A stretch of DNA of 64,000 nucleotides from Mycobacterium sp. IS-1264. GTDB lineage: Bacteria; Actinomycetota; Actinomycetes; Mycobacteriales; Mycobacteriaceae. The translations under genes and the position numbers were made by a program. The DNA is taken from positions 23,948 to 87,947 of the forward strand of contig NZ_MBES01000053.1 in the NCBI RefSeq assembly GCF_001954195.1, given 5' to 3'. The notes below the pieces were generated by a model. It worked only from the letters and a program-made list of their open reading frames with translations, searched no databases and was not told where the DNA came from. This document shows positions 28,687-38,988 of this stretch, one piece after another. Within the stretch, counting starts at the first letter, position 1. Each line of letters opens with the position of its first letter.

Positions 28687-29937
28687 TCACTTCAGTGAGT
28701 AGCGAATTGGCAGGTGTTTGAGGCCACCGACAAACGTTGTTGCGGATAATTCGGGCTTACCCGCGAGCTCGATCGATCCCAGCCGAGGGAGCAGTTCTCG
28801 GTAGAGACTGCTGATCTCCATCCGCGCCAGCCCGGCGCCGAGGCAGAAGTGCACGCCATACCCGAAGGCCAGATGCTTGTTGGGATCGCGGCCGACATCG
28901 AAGCGGAACGGATCGTCGAAGACCTCCTCGTCACGGTTTCCGGACACATACGCCAGATACACCGACTCACCTTCGGCGATGTCGACCCCTCGAACAGTGT
29001 TGTCGGCGGTTGCGGTGCGCATGAATTCCTTGACCGGCGTGGTCCACCGGATCATCTCCTCGACCGCCGTCGGCATCAGCGTGAGGTTCTGCTTCAATCG
29101 CCCTAATTCACTGGGGTTTTCGATGAGCGCACGCATTCCGCCAGAGATGGCGTCCTTGGTGGTGTCGTGGCCGGCACTAGCGATGGCCACGTAGTAGGAC
29201 GCAGTGTCCATGTCCGAGAGCGGTTGGCCGTCGATGCGCCCGTTGGCGATGGCCGAGGCGAGGTCTTCGGTGGGTTTTCGACGGCGTGACGCGGTCAGCG
29301 TGGCGAAGTAGTTGAGGAAGTCTTGCACCACCGCGATCCAGGCCTCGGGTTCTTGGCCGCGCTGGTGTTCGGCGTCATCGCGGCCGAACATCTCCTGGGT
29401 AAGTGTGCGCATCCGAGGGAAGTCCGATTCGGGAAGGCCCAGCAAGGACAGGATGACGTAAAGCGGGAAGTCGGCGGCGATGTCGGTGACGAAATCGCAC
29501 TCAGGTCCGATCTCGCGCATTTTGTCGACAGAGCGCTTGGCCAGCTGGTCGACTCGCGCCTTCAGGTCGCGCATGGCCTTGGGGCGAAACCAGTCCGCTC
29601 CGATCGCACGCACCTTGCGGTGGTGTGGGTCATCCATGTCGACCAGGGTGCGGATGCCGGTCCCGGCTTCCCGCTGTGCCATGAGCAGATCGTCGGCATC
29701 GGCGCGCGTGAGCATCGGCCGGGGCGCGCTGATGAACAGGTCATTATCGCGCTCGATCGCCATGATGTCCGCGTGCTTGGTGATCGCCCAGAACGGCCGA
29801 TACGGCGGATGGTCCACCCACGCAACGGGATTGTGTGCCCGCAGTTGCCGTAGCGCCGTGTGCAGCCGTTCGTCGTCGGCGTACGCCGACGGGTCGGCCA
29901 GAACTTCGGCGGCATTATCGACTGCGGGTGTGTTCAT
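28687..29937 (-). CDS. cytochrome P450
   Basis: A 416-residue soluble P450. The I-helix oxygen-binding motif is AGHDTTKD, the K-helix ExxR is EEMIR, and the haem loop FGYGVHFCLGAGLAR has the Cys thiolate near residue 363. No ferredoxin or reductase gene is adjacent. It follows the VOC dioxygenase by 8 bases and is therefore in one operon with it and the BBE oxidase. The substrate is unknown; context favours hydroxylation or O-demethylation of an aromatic or terpenoid compound (inference). Confidence 0.93.
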   Translation of the reverse strand: MNTPAVDNAAEVLADPSAYADDERLHTALRQLRAHNPVAWVDHPPYRPFWAITKHADIMAIERDNDLFISAPRPMLTRADADDLLMAQREAGTGIRTLVDMDDPHHRKVRAIGADWFRPKAMRDLKARVDQLAKRSVDKMREIGPECDFVTDIAADFPLYVILSLLGLPESDFPRMRTLTQEMFGRDDAEHQRGQEPEAWIAVVQDFLNYFATLTASRRRKPTEDLASAIANGRIDGQPLSDMDTASYYVAIASAGHDTTKDAISGGMRALIENPSELGRLKQNLTLMPTAVEEMIRWTTPVKEFMRTATADNTVRGVDIAEGESVYLAYVSGNRDEEVFDDPFRFDVGRDPNKHLAFGYGVHFCLGAGLARMEISSLYRELLPRLGSIELAGKPELSATTFVGGLKHLPIRYSLK

Positions 29938-29945
29938 TGAGTTCC

Positions 29946-30911
29946 TTACTCTGCGGTTTCCGGGAGTCTGATCGGCTCGAGGCGGCCGAGGATCTCGTCG
30001 CGCCGTGCCTCGAACTGCTCGGGCAGCTGGAATCGTTTGCCCAGTTCCTGCGGCGATTCGTCGCAGTCCCAGCCGCCCTCGTTGTGTGTCACGGCCAGTT
30101 CGAATAGGGCGCCGCCGGGCGAGCGGACGTAGACCGACTTGAAGTACTTGCGGTCGCGCACTTCGGACATGTCTGTGTAGCCCGCACCCTCGATCTCGAA
30201 TTTCAGGTTGTCCTGATTCTCGAGAGTGTCTGCGTTCCAGGCGAAGTGGTGGATGGTTCCGGCACCGTAGGTCCACGTCCCCGGCTCGTCTGTGCGATTG
30301 ACAATCAGCTCGACCGCGCCGCCGCGGCCAAACTTGCCGGCCTCCAACGCAAACCGGTTACCTTCGGTCAGGCCCTCGCGCGCGCCGAGGTGGTTGGCGG
30401 CGAACTCGACGGCGGTGTCCGGCCCCGTAACGTGGACACCCACGCCGTAGATGCCGTGGATGGCGTACTCCTCGGGTACCCCGCTGCCGCTGTAGCCACG
30501 ACGCGGGTCGTCGTCGACCTCGACCAGCTGGTACTCGATGCCACACGGATGCCGGAACAGCACCCGCCGTCGATCGAACACGGTCGTGTCCCGGACATCC
30601 GCGGCCCGCTCGTGCAACCGAGAGGACCAATAGTTCAGCGAACCCGCCGGAACGGCGAGCAATACCTCACGCGCCTGGTTGGTGCCGCGCCGGCCGTAGA
30701 TTCCGGCCTGGCCAAAGGGAAAGGTGGTGAGCACCGCGCTCGGGTCGCCGTCGGCGTTGCTGTAGTACAGGTGGTAGATCGGGAGCGTCCCGTCGAACAG
30801 CACGGTCCGTTTGATCAGCCGCAGCCCGAGCACCTTGACGTGGAAGTCAACGTCTTCTTGGGCCCCGTTCACCGACATGGTGATGTGGTGACTATCGATG
30901 ATGTACGACAT
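29946..30911 (-). CDS. VOC-family ring-cleavage-type dioxygenase (PcpA/LinE/MhqO-like)
   Basis: A 321-residue protein with paired glyoxalase/extradiol folds. Iron-ligand candidates fit the hydroquinone dioxygenase PcpA: His8/9 (DSHHITM), His221/222 (TIHHFAW) and Glu271 (GALFELAV). Such enzymes open hydroquinones without needing catechol hydroxyls, or detoxify quinone-type metabolites. It lies between the BBE oxidase (13-base gap) and the P450 (8-base gap). The pairing suggests a route through a hydroquinone intermediate, which is inference. Confidence 0.8.
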   Translation of the reverse strand: MSYIIDSHHITMSVNGAQEDVDFHVKVLGLRLIKRTVLFDGTLPIYHLYYSNADGDPSAVLTTFPFGQAGIYGRRGTNQAREVLLAVPAGSLNYWSSRLHERAADVRDTTVFDRRRVLFRHPCGIEYQLVEVDDDPRRGYSGSGVPEEYAIHGIYGVGVHVTGPDTAVEFAANHLGAREGLTEGNRFALEAGKFGRGGAVELIVNRTDEPGTWTYGAGTIHHFAWNADTLENQDNLKFEIEGAGYTDMSEVRDRKYFKSVYVRSPGGALFELAVTHNEGGWDCDESPQELGKRFQLPEQFEARRDEILGRLEPIRLPETAE

Positions 30912-30924
30912 TCGAGTTCGCCTT

Positions 30925-32271
30925 TTAGCCGACGCTGGGAAGTGGGATGGCGGTGAACACCGCGTCGGGATCGTAGTGATTTTTGGCGGCGACGAGCCGT
31001 GTGGCGTTGTCGCCGTATGCGTTTGCGATTTGATCGTGGTCGTCGGGCCCGAGCAGATTGGCGTATCCGCCTGGAAGCGCGTGCGGCGCAAGCGCGTCCG
31101 ACAACGCTTGTGCCCAGGCGCGGTGAGCGGCGCCGTCTCCGGCCTCCCAGCACGCGACGATCTCGACGACGAAATGCGGGCGGCGGTTTGCGAACGCGGT
31201 CTGGTCCGGGGCGACGCGCGTCGATGCGCCGTGACAGTGGTGGATGGAGACGAGGCTGCGCGGCGAGGTCAGTGTCCGTGCGGCCTCCACCAGCGCATCG
31301 ATGACTTCGGGCGTGTACCCCGCGACCGTGCGGGTGCGAACCGCCCAGCACAGTCCACGGACGCACCCCACGTCGAAAAGGCGCAGTATTTCACCGTAAG
31401 CGACGGGCGCGACTTGTGTGATCAGTGGCGTTCCGAGCGTTGCGAGCAGATCGACGGCCGCTAGGCCGCAACGAATATCGCCGCTCCACGCCGGCTGCAG
31501 ATAAACCGTCAGGTTGCCGTCCGGGCCGGGCAGCAGTCCGCTCTGGACGGTCAGCGCGTCGGGCGCCGTCGACAACAGGTCACGCAGCCCACGCCATACC
31601 GTCGCGGCCTGCGACCACGGAAACATGATCATCCCGCCGATCAACCGGTCCACCGGATGCAACCGCACCCGCATCGAGGTGACCACGCCGAAGTTGCCGC
31701 CACCACCGCGCAGTGCCCAGAACAGCTCTGGCTCGTGAGTCGCGTCGGCTGTGACGATTCGGCCATCCGCCAGGACCACCTCGGCGCCGACCAGGTTGTC
31801 CGAGGCAAGGCCGAACCGCCCGTTGAGCGGTCCGTAGCCCCCGCCGAGCGTCAGGCCGGTCATGCCGACAGCACCGCAGTTGCCGGTGGCGGCAACGAGC
31901 CCGTACGGCGCGACCGCGTCGATCAACTCGGCCGCTGTGGCGCCCCCACCCACCGTTGCGATCCGCGCCTCGGTATCGACGGTGACACTTCGCATCCCGG
32001 ACATGTCGATCACCAGACCGCCGTCGTACGCAGCGCGACCGGCCCAGTCGTGGCCGCCGCCGAGCACCGAGAGCCGCATCCCACGGTCACGCGCCACACG
32101 GATTGCTTCCTGTACGTCGCACGGTGACTCGGCCCGCATGATCAGTGCTGGACGATGCTGCACCGCCGCATTCCAAATCAACGGCGCACCGTCGGGCACA
32201 CGCAGCTGGGTGGCGTTGATCCGGCTAGCCAGGTCGTTGGCTGCGGCGGCTATCAGATCGGTTGTACTCAT
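30925..32271 (-). CDS. FAD-linked oxidase, berberine-bridge-enzyme type
   Basis: A 448-residue PCMH/VAO-fold flavoprotein. RLSVLGGGHDWAGRA carries the histidine that usually holds FAD covalently, and TGNCGAVGMTGLTLGGG may supply the second, cysteinyl, link. The C-terminal BBE motif is present (NHYDPDAVF). These enzymes oxidise alcohols, sugars or phenolic and alkaloid substrates using O2. ATG 32271 follows AGGAGACAA. An in-frame GTG at 32454 lies inside the conserved upstream element and is rejected as start. First gene of the BBE-VOC-P450 operon. Confidence 0.85.
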   Translation of the reverse strand: MSTTDLIAAAANDLASRINATQLRVPDGAPLIWNAAVQHRPALIMRAESPCDVQEAIRVARDRGMRLSVLGGGHDWAGRAAYDGGLVIDMSGMRSVTVDTEARIATVGGGATAAELIDAVAPYGLVAATGNCGAVGMTGLTLGGGYGPLNGRFGLASDNLVGAEVVLADGRIVTADATHEPELFWALRGGGGNFGVVTSMRVRLHPVDRLIGGMIMFPWSQAATVWRGLRDLLSTAPDALTVQSGLLPGPDGNLTVYLQPAWSGDIRCGLAAVDLLATLGTPLITQVAPVAYGEILRLFDVGCVRGLCWAVRTRTVAGYTPEVIDALVEAARTLTSPRSLVSIHHCHGASTRVAPDQTAFANRRPHFVVEIVACWEAGDGAAHRAWAQALSDALAPHALPGGYANLLGPDDHDQIANAYGDNATRLVAAKNHYDPDAVFTAIPLPSVG

Positions 32272-32412
32272 TTGTCTCCTATCGGGACAGGGATGAATGT
32301 TGTTTCCAACAAGGCTTTTCCCCACCGCGCGGCATGACTCGCACACGAGCGCCAGCTGCGCCGGCAATACTCCCGCGCCAGTCGTGGCGGCATTTGCTCC
32401 CTTCACACGTGT

Positions 32413-32474
32413 GACGCTAAGAAGCGACGGGGCCAACGGCGAGTCCGCGCCCACTGATTGGGTTTTTCTCGCTG
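32413..32474 (-). promoter_or_regulatory. shared cluster promoter element, copy A
   Basis: One of three ~62-bp matches (others 37979-38040 and 41697-41757). It holds the imperfect palindrome CCCACTGATTGGG (32450-32462) followed by a T-run, and on the minus strand a conserved CTTCTTAGCG that could be a -10 region. It is 141 bases before the BBE oxidase start. The rest of 32272-32622 shows no gene. Confidence 0.75.
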
Positions 32475-32622
32475 GTCACCACTTCACGGCGCAGCAAGGA
32501 CGAAGCGATCCAAGGGCAGACGACACAACCGCACCGCGCATCCGATGCACAACACCGCGGGGGCCGGATCTCGTCGATCTCGCAGTAGTTGAGTTCGCGC
32601 GGACTAAGACCAGATTGATCGG

Positions 32623-35600
32623 TTACAGCAGTCCGAGCAGTCGGAGGTCGCTGACGTATTTGGCGATGATCTGCGGCGAGACGTGTGGAATATCTTTGTC
32701 CGGGCCGATTTTCGCGTCCTGAACAGCTGCACGGAACCGGTCGGTGGGTGCCATCGAGCCGTTGATCGGTCTCTGGGGCTTTTGGTAGTTGTGCAGCAGC
32801 GGCAGCAGCGAGGCGTTGCGCTGCTTTTCGGGCAGCCCGCGCAGGCTGTTTTCGAACCGCCGCAGCCAGTCGCCGTAGTCGTCGACGCGCTGGATGGCGC
32901 AGCCCGCGTCGATGAGCCAGTCGACGAACTGGTCCATCCCGATGCCGTCGTCATACGGGTTCATCACGTGGAAGGTGCGGAACCCGTTGGCGCTCTGAGC
33001 ACCCACCGTGCAGATCGCGTCGGCGATGAACTCCACGGTCAGCCCGTCGTAGTGGGCGCGCTGCCGGTTGCCGTCGGCCCCCAGCTCGTAGAACGAGGCG
33101 GGCGCGATCCCGGTCGCGGCCAGGCTCAACATCATCCGGGTGAACATGTCGGGGACATTGAGCTGACCGGCGTAGGTGGTGTCGGCCAGGATCATGTCGC
33201 AGCGGAACACCGCGACCGGCAGCCCACACAGGTCGTGGGCCTCGCGCAACAGCACCTCGCCAGCCCATTTGCTGTTGCCGTAGCCGTTGGCGTAGCCGTC
33301 GTTGATCGCCCGGGTCGCGCTGATCTGGCGGATGTCGGCGTCCTCGGTGAACGTCGCGGGCTGGATCTGGTCGCCCACCCCGATCGTCGAGACGTAGATG
33401 TAGGGCTTGATCTTGGTGGTCAGGGCGAGGTGGATCAGTTCGGCGGTGCCCAGCGCGTTGGGTCCGAACAGCTCGCCGTAGGGCAGCACGTGGTTCACCA
33501 GCGCGGCGGGGTCGACGATCAGGTCCACGGTGTCGGCGAGCCGCTGCCAGGTCTGGGCGTCCAGGCCGAGGTCGGCCTCGCCCTTGTCGCCGGCGAGGAC
33601 CTCCAAGTGGTCGGCGGCCAGGGCCTGGTAGTGGGCCAGCAGATCAGGGTCGCCGCTGTCAAATGTCTTGTCCAGGCGCGGCCGGGCGTCCTCGTCGGAA
33701 CGGGCGCGCACCAGCGCGATCACCGTGCCGTCCACCGGGTCCATGCGCTCGAGCCACTCCAGGGCCAGGTAGCGACCCAGGAAACCCGTTGCGCCGGTGA
33801 GCAATACGGTGCGCACCTCGGCAGCCGGCCCCGGCAGCGTCGGCGCGGCGGCCAGCGTCGCCCCGTCGATGAACTTGTCCAGGGTCAGCTCGTTCGCGTG
33901 CACCTCGACCGCGTCGCGGCCGTGCACCGAGGCAAACGACGGCCGCGTGGTGCCCGTGCGCTCGGTTTCGATGTAGTCGGCGATGCCCGCCAGGTCGTTG
34001 GCCGGGCTGACGATCACGCCCACCGGCACGTCGACGTCGAAGATCTCGTGCAGCAGGTTGCCGAATGTCAACGCCGACAACGAGTCTCCACCCAGGTCGG
34101 TGAAGTGTGCGTGCGGCGACACCTCGGTGCTCGCGGTGCCCAGCAGGGCGGCCGCTGCGCGGCTGACGGTCTGCAGCACCGGCGCGTCGGCGCCGCTGCG
34201 GCGCAGCGCGGCCAGCTCGTTGGCCTGGCTTTGGGCCAGCTCGGCGTAGAGCTGTTCGAGCCGCTCGCCGTAGTGCGCCTTCAGCTTCGGCCACGCCAGC
34301 TTGCCGGCATCGGTGAGCAGACCGTTTTCCAGGCTGAAGGGCGTGGTCTCGATGAGGAAGTCGCGCGGCACCTCGTAAGGCTGCAGGCCGACGTCCCTGG
34401 CGACGTTCTGCAGCGAACCGGCGATCAGCGGCTTGAGCTCGTCGAACGGGTAGCGCTCAAGGGCATCCCCGGTCGGCACCACCACCGCCAACAGGTAGGG
34501 CTGCGCGCTGTTGCCGTAGACGTAGATCTGGCGCACCAGCGCGCTGTTGCCGAACACCGCCTCCAGCTTCGCGACGGTGACGAACTCGCCCTGCGCGAGC
34601 TTGAGCACGTTGTTGCGGCGATCGACATACACCAGGCGGTCGGGAGCTACCTCGGCGAACACGTCGCCGGTCCGGTAGTAGCCGTCCTCGTCGAACACGC
34701 CGGCGGTCACCTCGGGCCGCTTGTAGTAGCCCGGGAACATGTTCTCGGTCTTGAGCAGCAGCTCACCACGCGGGTAGGGCCGGTCGGTGGAGAAATAGCC
34801 CAGCTTCGGCACGTCGACCAGCTTGTAGTCGATGACCGGCGGGCGCCGCACCTCGCCGTCGAACAGCACCATCCCGGCCTCGGTGGAGGCGTAGCCGTCC
34901 CACAGGTGCATCTCGAGCAGCGACTCCACCCAGTTCCTCAGCTCGGGGGAGGTGGGCGCCGAGCCCGTCAGCGCGAAGGTGCACCGCCCGCCCAGCAGGT
35001 GGTTGCGCAGCTCGTCCATCACCTCGGCCTCGTCGGCTCCGCGGTCGAGCCGGCGCTGGTACTCGCCGTAGATGGTCTCCCAGATCCGCGGCACCAAGTT
35101 CAGCTCGGTGGGCCGAACCAGGGACATATCCTCGAGCAGCGTCGAGAGGTCGCTCTTGGCGGCGAAATACGCTGTGCCGCCGTTGCCGAGCGTCGCGTAC
35201 ACCACGAAGCGAGCCATCCCGTGGCTCATCGGCGTGAAGTTCAGCGTGATCGACGCGGCACTCGCCCCAACGAGATTGCGGGTCGACCGTCGCCACATCT
35301 TGGCTACCGCACTTTCCCGGTATATCGCGCCCTTGGGCGCGCCGGTGCTGCCGGAGGTGTAGAGCAACAACGCCAGCGGGTCCTCGTCGCACGGCGCCGT
35401 CAGCGGTGCGTCGGGCAGCGACTTGCCGCGGTCGAGAACGTCGGCCAGCGCCTGGATGGTGACGGGGGTCCCCGCCAGCCGGCCGTGGGCCGCCTCGACG
35501 GCTTCGCGCTCGTCGTCGACCGCCGGGTGGTAGTCGAAGACGATCAGATGCGCGGGCGCGGAACCCGTCAGGATCAACTCGACGGCGTTGGGAAGGTAAT

Positions 35601-36102
35601 CGATGCCGGCCGCGATGGCGGACGGTTCGGTCTCGCTCACGATCGACCGCAGCTGGCTGATCGTCGCACTGGTCTGCAGCGGCACCGACACGGCACCGAC
35701 CTGAGCCAGCGCCACGTCGATAGTGAGGTAGTCGACGCTGGTGAAACCGAGAATGCAGACGCGATCGCCGGCAGACACCCCATCGTCGGCCCACGCGCGG
35801 GCGAGCGCGTCGATACGCTCGCCCAGCTGCCGGTAGGTGATCGTGTCGAAGCGCGGCAGCAGCCGCACCGATGTGCGTCCGGTCGCGGCGTCGCTGACCA
35901 ACTCGAACGCCCGCTGACCCACTGCAGGTCGATCCGCGTAACCCTCCAAGGCCGTGCGAACGATCTGCGCAAGTCGCAGACCAGGCTGACCGAGCGCCGC
36001 GGTGACCGTCTCGCTCGGAATGGCGGCCGCGAACTGCGGATCGGTGACAGACAGCTCGGCGATGCGACGTCGCAGCCGCTCGCCGCGGATATCAGTTGGC
36101 AT
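32623..36102 (-). CDS. car: carboxylic acid reductase (CAR)
   Basis: A 1159-residue ATP- and NADPH-dependent enzyme that reduces carboxylic acids to aldehydes in three steps. An N-terminal adenylation domain (about 1-640: [41 protein letters not shown]) is followed by a carrier domain with phosphopantetheine Ser near 672 (LGGDSLSA). The C-terminal reductase domain (from about 765) has [11 protein letters not shown] and YGNSKWAGE. It closely resembles M. marinum CAR/FadD9 by recall. A phosphopantetheinyl transferase is needed and is not in the window. Its start overlaps the GMC gene by 11 bases. Confidence 0.95.
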   Translation of the reverse strand: MPTDIRGERLRRRIAELSVTDPQFAAAIPSETVTAALGQPGLRLAQIVRTALEGYADRPAVGQRAFELVSDAATGRTSVRLLPRFDTITYRQLGERIDALARAWADDGVSAGDRVCILGFTSVDYLTIDVALAQVGAVSVPLQTSATISQLRSIVSETEPSAIAAGIDYLPNAVELILTGSAPAHLIVFDYHPAVDDEREAVEAAHGRLAGTPVTIQALADVLDRGKSLPDAPLTAPCDEDPLALLLYTSGSTGAPKGAIYRESAVAKMWRRSTRNLVGASAASITLNFTPMSHGMARFVVYATLGNGGTAYFAAKSDLSTLLEDMSLVRPTELNLVPRIWETIYGEYQRRLDRGADEAEVMDELRNHLLGGRCTFALTGSAPTSPELRNWVESLLEMHLWDGYASTEAGMVLFDGEVRRPPVIDYKLVDVPKLGYFSTDRPYPRGELLLKTENMFPGYYKRPEVTAGVFDEDGYYRTGDVFAEVAPDRLVYVDRRNNVLKLAQGEFVTVAKLEAVFGNSALVRQIYVYGNSAQPYLLAVVVPTGDALERYPFDELKPLIAGSLQNVARDVGLQPYEVPRDFLIETTPFSLENGLLTDAGKLAWPKLKAHYGERLEQLYAELAQSQANELAALRRSGADAPVLQTVSRAAAALLGTASTEVSPHAHFTDLGGDSLSALTFGNLLHEIFDVDVPVGVIVSPANDLAGIADYIETERTGTTRPSFASVHGRDAVEVHANELTLDKFIDGATLAAAPTLPGPAAEVRTVLLTGATGFLGRYLALEWLERMDPVDGTVIALVRARSDEDARPRLDKTFDSGDPDLLAHYQALAADHLEVLAGDKGEADLGLDAQTWQRLADTVDLIVDPAALVNHVLPYGELFGPNALGTAELIHLALTTKIKPYIYVSTIGVGDQIQPATFTEDADIRQISATRAINDGYANGYGNSKWAGEVLLREAHDLCGLPVAVFRCDMILADTTYAGQLNVPDMFTRMMLSLAATGIAPASFYELGADGNRQRAHYDGLTVEFIADAICTVGAQSANGFRTFHVMNPYDDGIGMDQFVDWLIDAGCAIQRVDDYGDWLRRFENSLRGLPEKQRNASLLPLLHNYQKPQRPINGSMAPTDRFRAAVQDAKIGPDKDIPHVSPQIIAKYVSDLRLLGLL

Positions 36103-37648
36103 GGAACTTCCTGCTACCGCCCAGCAGCAGATCAGCCGCGTGCTCACCGATCATGATGGTGGGCGCGTTGGTGTTGCCGCTGGTGACCGTGGGCATGATC
36201 GAGGCATCCGCGACACGCAGACCCGCGACGCCGCGCACGCGAAGATCCGGTTGGACAACGGCATCCGGGTCATCCGCCGCCCCCATCTTGCAGGTGCCGA
36301 CTTGATGGTGGTATGTGCCCACCGCCTGCCGGACGAAGGCGCGCAAGGCGTTTCGCGTCGCGGCTGCGGGTCCCGGAGCGACCTCGCGCTCGCGCCACGG
36401 CATGAATGCCGCTGAAGCGCCGATGTCGCGGCAGATTTCGACCGCATCAACCATCGCTTCGAGGTCCGCGGGATCGGCCAAAACGTTGGGATCCGCCAGC
36501 GGCGGGTTGCTCGGGTCGGCGGAGGCCAACCGCAGGGTGCCCCGCGCTTGCGGCGCAACCAATCCCGCGGCGATCGTATACCCATGCTCGGGCACCGGGC
36601 CGCCATCCGCGGGGTAGGGAATGTGCATGAACAGCGGCTGCAAATTCGGTGCTGCTCCTTGCCATCCGGTGCTGCGCGCGTAGAGCTGCGCCTCGAGGAG
36701 ATTGTTGACACCGACCGTCAAAGGCGCCTTGGCCTCATAGATATTGCTGACCAACAGATGATCGTGCAGATTCTCTCCGACCGCGGGCAGGTCCACCATC
36801 GTGGGAACACCGACGGATTGCAGATGCGCGCTCGGTCCGATCCCACTGAGTAGCAATATCTTCGGTGAGCCCAATACGCCCGCGCTCAGCACGACCTCCG
36901 CGAGGGCGTACGCACGCCGAAGCGGTTGGTCTCCTTGTGAATACGTGACTCCCACGGCTCGGCCCTTCTCCAGGAGCACCCGATGGACGAGGGCGCCGGT
37001 GGTGACTGTCAACCGAGGATGAAGCTGCATCGGCGCGACGAAGCTCTTCCACGCACTCATCCGTTCGCCACGGAACGCGGTGATGTGGTTGTATCCGACA
37101 CCGACCATCTCCTCGGCATTGAAGTCGTCGATCAATTTGTGTCCGAGGGCCAATGCCCCCTCGAAGAATGCTTCGGATAGTGGGTGCGGCTTGGTGATTG
37201 TGGACACCGGTAATGGTCCGACCGCGCCGTGGTACTCGTCGCCGCCCAGCTCATGCGCCTCGGAGCGCTTGAACCTCGGCAACACCTGATCCCAGCCCCA
37301 ACTGGGATCGCCGGTCACCTGCGCCCAACGCTCGTAGTCACTGGCATGCCCGCGTATGTAGATCATTCCGTTCAATGAACTGCTTCCCCCCAGGACTTTG
37401 CCCCGAGGCCAGAACAGCCTGCGATTGTTGGCATGCCGCTGTGGCGTGGTGAACGCTCCCCAGTCCTGTGGGCCGCCCAATAGCGTCGGCCAGCCCTGCA
37501 ATGAGTGAATCTTTGGGTCGGTGTCGGCCGGGCCGGCCTCGATGACATGCACGCTGCGGCCGGCCTCGAGCAGCCTCCGGACCACCACGCTTCCGGCCGA
37601 TCCTGCGCCTACCACAACATAATCCGCGACCGCACCCGCGAAAACCAT
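36092..37648 (-). CDS. GMC-family alcohol oxidoreductase
   Basis: A 518-residue FAD-dependent oxidoreductase. N-terminal [15 protein letters not shown] binds ADP, followed by the GMC signature [14 protein letters not shown]. The C-terminal active site has [10 protein letters not shown] with the catalytic His and [13 protein letters not shown] with the partner Asn. Family members oxidise primary alcohols to aldehydes. Coupled by an 11-base overlap to CAR, so alcohol and acid may be converted through a common aldehyde. Start at 37648 follows AAGGAAACTCCA. Confidence 0.92.
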   Translation of the reverse strand: MVFAGAVADYVVVGAGSAGSVVVRRLLEAGRSVHVIEAGPADTDPKIHSLQGWPTLLGGPQDWGAFTTPQRHANNRRLFWPRGKVLGGSSSLNGMIYIRGHASDYERWAQVTGDPSWGWDQVLPRFKRSEAHELGGDEYHGAVGPLPVSTITKPHPLSEAFFEGALALGHKLIDDFNAEEMVGVGYNHITAFRGERMSAWKSFVAPMQLHPRLTVTTGALVHRVLLEKGRAVGVTYSQGDQPLRRAYALAEVVLSAGVLGSPKILLLSGIGPSAHLQSVGVPTMVDLPAVGENLHDHLLVSNIYEAKAPLTVGVNNLLEAQLYARSTGWQGAAPNLQPLFMHIPYPADGGPVPEHGYTIAAGLVAPQARGTLRLASADPSNPPLADPNVLADPADLEAMVDAVEICRDIGASAAFMPWREREVAPGPAAATRNALRAFVRQAVGTYHHQVGTCKMGAADDPDAVVQPDLRVRGVAGLRVADASIMPTVTSGNTNAPTIMIGEHAADLLLGGSRKFHAN

Positions 37649-37717
37649 TGGAGTTTCCTTCCGTAACCTCATCTCGGCGGCGTGTGTCCCACGAAATAGA
37701 TAGACGGATGAGCGTTG

Positions 37718-37918
37718 CTACTTCTTGAACTTGACGAGGCGCAGCCGAAGCGGTGGCCGGTTCGCGTTGTTCTTGTTGACGATTTGCCATCGTCGCGCCG
37801 GGTCGGCCCCTTCAGGTGTGATTCGGGGTGGGCTCACTACGAATTGTTTTGACCCGACATTAATTTCGCACTCCAACCGCCCGCGTGAGTTGTGGTGCAC
37901 CGCAGTCATATTGCTCAT
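37718..37918 (-). CDS. small protein, 66 aa, first gene after shared element
   Basis: An unrecognised 66-residue frame with ATG at 37918, 60 bases downstream of element copy B. The sequence is polar and basic: GRLECEINVGSKQFVVSPP in the middle and RPPLRLRLVKFKK at the end. One cysteine, no membrane segment. It precedes the GMC start by 69 bases. Position between a promoter element and the GMC-CAR pair suggests a real leader gene or accessory protein. The frame extends to GTG 38020 inside the element; that extension is rejected. Confidence 0.45.
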   Translation of the reverse strand: MSNMTAVHHNSRGRLECEINVGSKQFVVSPPRITPEGADPARRWQIVNKNNANRPPLRLRLVKFKK

Positions 37919-37978
37919 GCGGCCCGCTGTACTTACTGTTGTGCGATGCGTCGCCGGATTCGTAGCCGTCACGCCCAC

Positions 37979-38040
37979 GACGTTAGGAAGCAGCGGGACG
38001 AGCGGCCAATCCGTGCCCACTAGATGGGTTTTTCTCGCTG
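37979..38040 (-). promoter_or_regulatory. shared cluster promoter element, copy B
   Basis: Aligns without gaps to copy A. The palindrome core is CCCACTAGATGGG (38016-38028), followed by GTTTTTCTCGCTG. The far end carries GACGTTAGGAAGC, whose complement CTTCCTAACG may be the -10 region. It serves the 66-aa gene, GMC and CAR, and abuts the 3' end of the IclR gene. The remaining parts of 37649-38049 hold only the 66-aa gene. Confidence 0.75.
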
Positions 38041-38049
38041 ATCACCAAT

Positions 38050-38754
38050 TCACGGTGTGTGCAGGAGCCCCGCGATACGGGCACCGGTGGCCCTGGTCGC
38101 GGCGAGCAGTCCGAGCGGCGGCCGTGGTCCCGCGACGATCGTGGACAAGGCTGCCACAGCGCCGTTGCGAAGCGGAATCGCTACCGCGACACAGCTCATA
38201 TCCGCTCTCAATTCGCCCGCGTCCACGATCGGTGCGGTATAGCCCAATTCGGTGTGGGCCCGCGCAGCCGCGCATCTGGGCGGTACGGGGGCGCCGGGCT
38301 GAACGACCACTCCGGACGGAACCCGAGCGTCGACCGCGTCCAAGTACACCAGCTCACCGCCGATCATCGCGGACAACTGCACTGCGGCACCGGTGGCGGT
38401 TGCGAGTTCGGCGATCGGTCGACGGGCGACCGCACGCAAGCGCCGCTCCGAGCTCACTCGCGCGCCCAGCGCCAGCAGGCTCGCGCCGAGCCGATAGCGG
38501 CTACCTTCGCGACTGACCGCCCCTACCGCGATTAATTGCTGCAGCATTCGACGGACCGTCTCCCGGGGGATTCCGCTCACATTCGCCAAGTCGAGCAGCC
38601 GCACCGGTTCCATTGCACCCACGTGATCTAGCAGCTCAAATGCGCTCTGGATGACCCCGCGACCGTCATTGTGAAAGGAGCCGCCCGTCGCGTCCGCGCG
38701 CCTACCGCTGGCCACACGATCGGTCAATCGATCCAACTCGGATTGGTCCACCAT
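38050..38754 (-). CDS. IclR-family transcriptional regulator, paralogue 1
   Basis: A 234-residue regulator. An N-terminal winged helix-turn-helix (SAFELLDHVGAMEPVRLLDL, then GIPRETVRRMLQQLIAVGAV) precedes an IclR effector domain (LGASLLALGARV to the C-terminus). ATG 38754 has AAAGGGG 4 bases upstream. It is roughly three-quarters identical to the next gene. Being last in the FMO-methyltransferase-IclR-IclR run, it is probably made from element C. It or its paralogue is the likely reader of the three shared elements. Confidence 0.88.
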   Translation of the reverse strand: MVDQSELDRLTDRVASGRRADATGGSFHNDGRGVIQSAFELLDHVGAMEPVRLLDLANVSGIPRETVRRMLQQLIAVGAVSREGSRYRLGASLLALGARVSSERRLRAVARRPIAELATATGAAVQLSAMIGGELVYLDAVDARVPSGVVVQPGAPVPPRCAAARAHTELGYTAPIVDAGELRADMSCVAVAIPLRNGAVAALSTIVAGPRPPLGLLAATRATGARIAGLLHTP

Positions 38755-38907
38755 CGACCCCTTTATGCTCTGATGCCCACACAAATGTCACGACATCTCA
38801 GGGTCTAACGCACAAACACAGCAAACTATGCCGAATATCGAGAATGAACAACTTTTGTTCACCGATGAAAGGCTCATGGGCATGGGCGCGGACTGATCCG
38901 CCATTGA

Positions 38908-38988
38908 GAGTGTCAGCCAGCCCTGTGCGCCAGGAGGAGGCCGGCAGCTTCATCCGGCCTTGTCTCGTCACGGTCGCGCGGTGGAAGA
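38908..38988 (-). repeat. duplicated methyltransferase 3' tail at the tandem-duplication junction
   Basis: This stretch aligns to 39714-39795, the last ~75 bases of the methyltransferase gene: both contain GGCCGGCA(A/G)CTTCATCCGG and GAGTGT(C/T)AGC around the stop codon. It now forms the 3' end of the second IclR gene. The offset between copies is 806 bases, matching one methyltransferase-tail plus IclR unit. Confidence 0.8.

Noticed and set aside
32272..32454. N-terminal extension of the BBE oxidase from GTG 32454
   Set aside because: The extension lies within the conserved promoter element, gives no BBE-like sequence, and the ATG at 32271 has a good ribosome binding site.
32683..36156. Open frame of more than 1150 codons on the plus strand across the CAR gene
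   Set aside because: It is antisense to a clearly real, full-length CAR gene. Its translation is Val/Gln/Arg-rich shadow sequence with no motifs; long antisense frames are normal in G+C-rich DNA.
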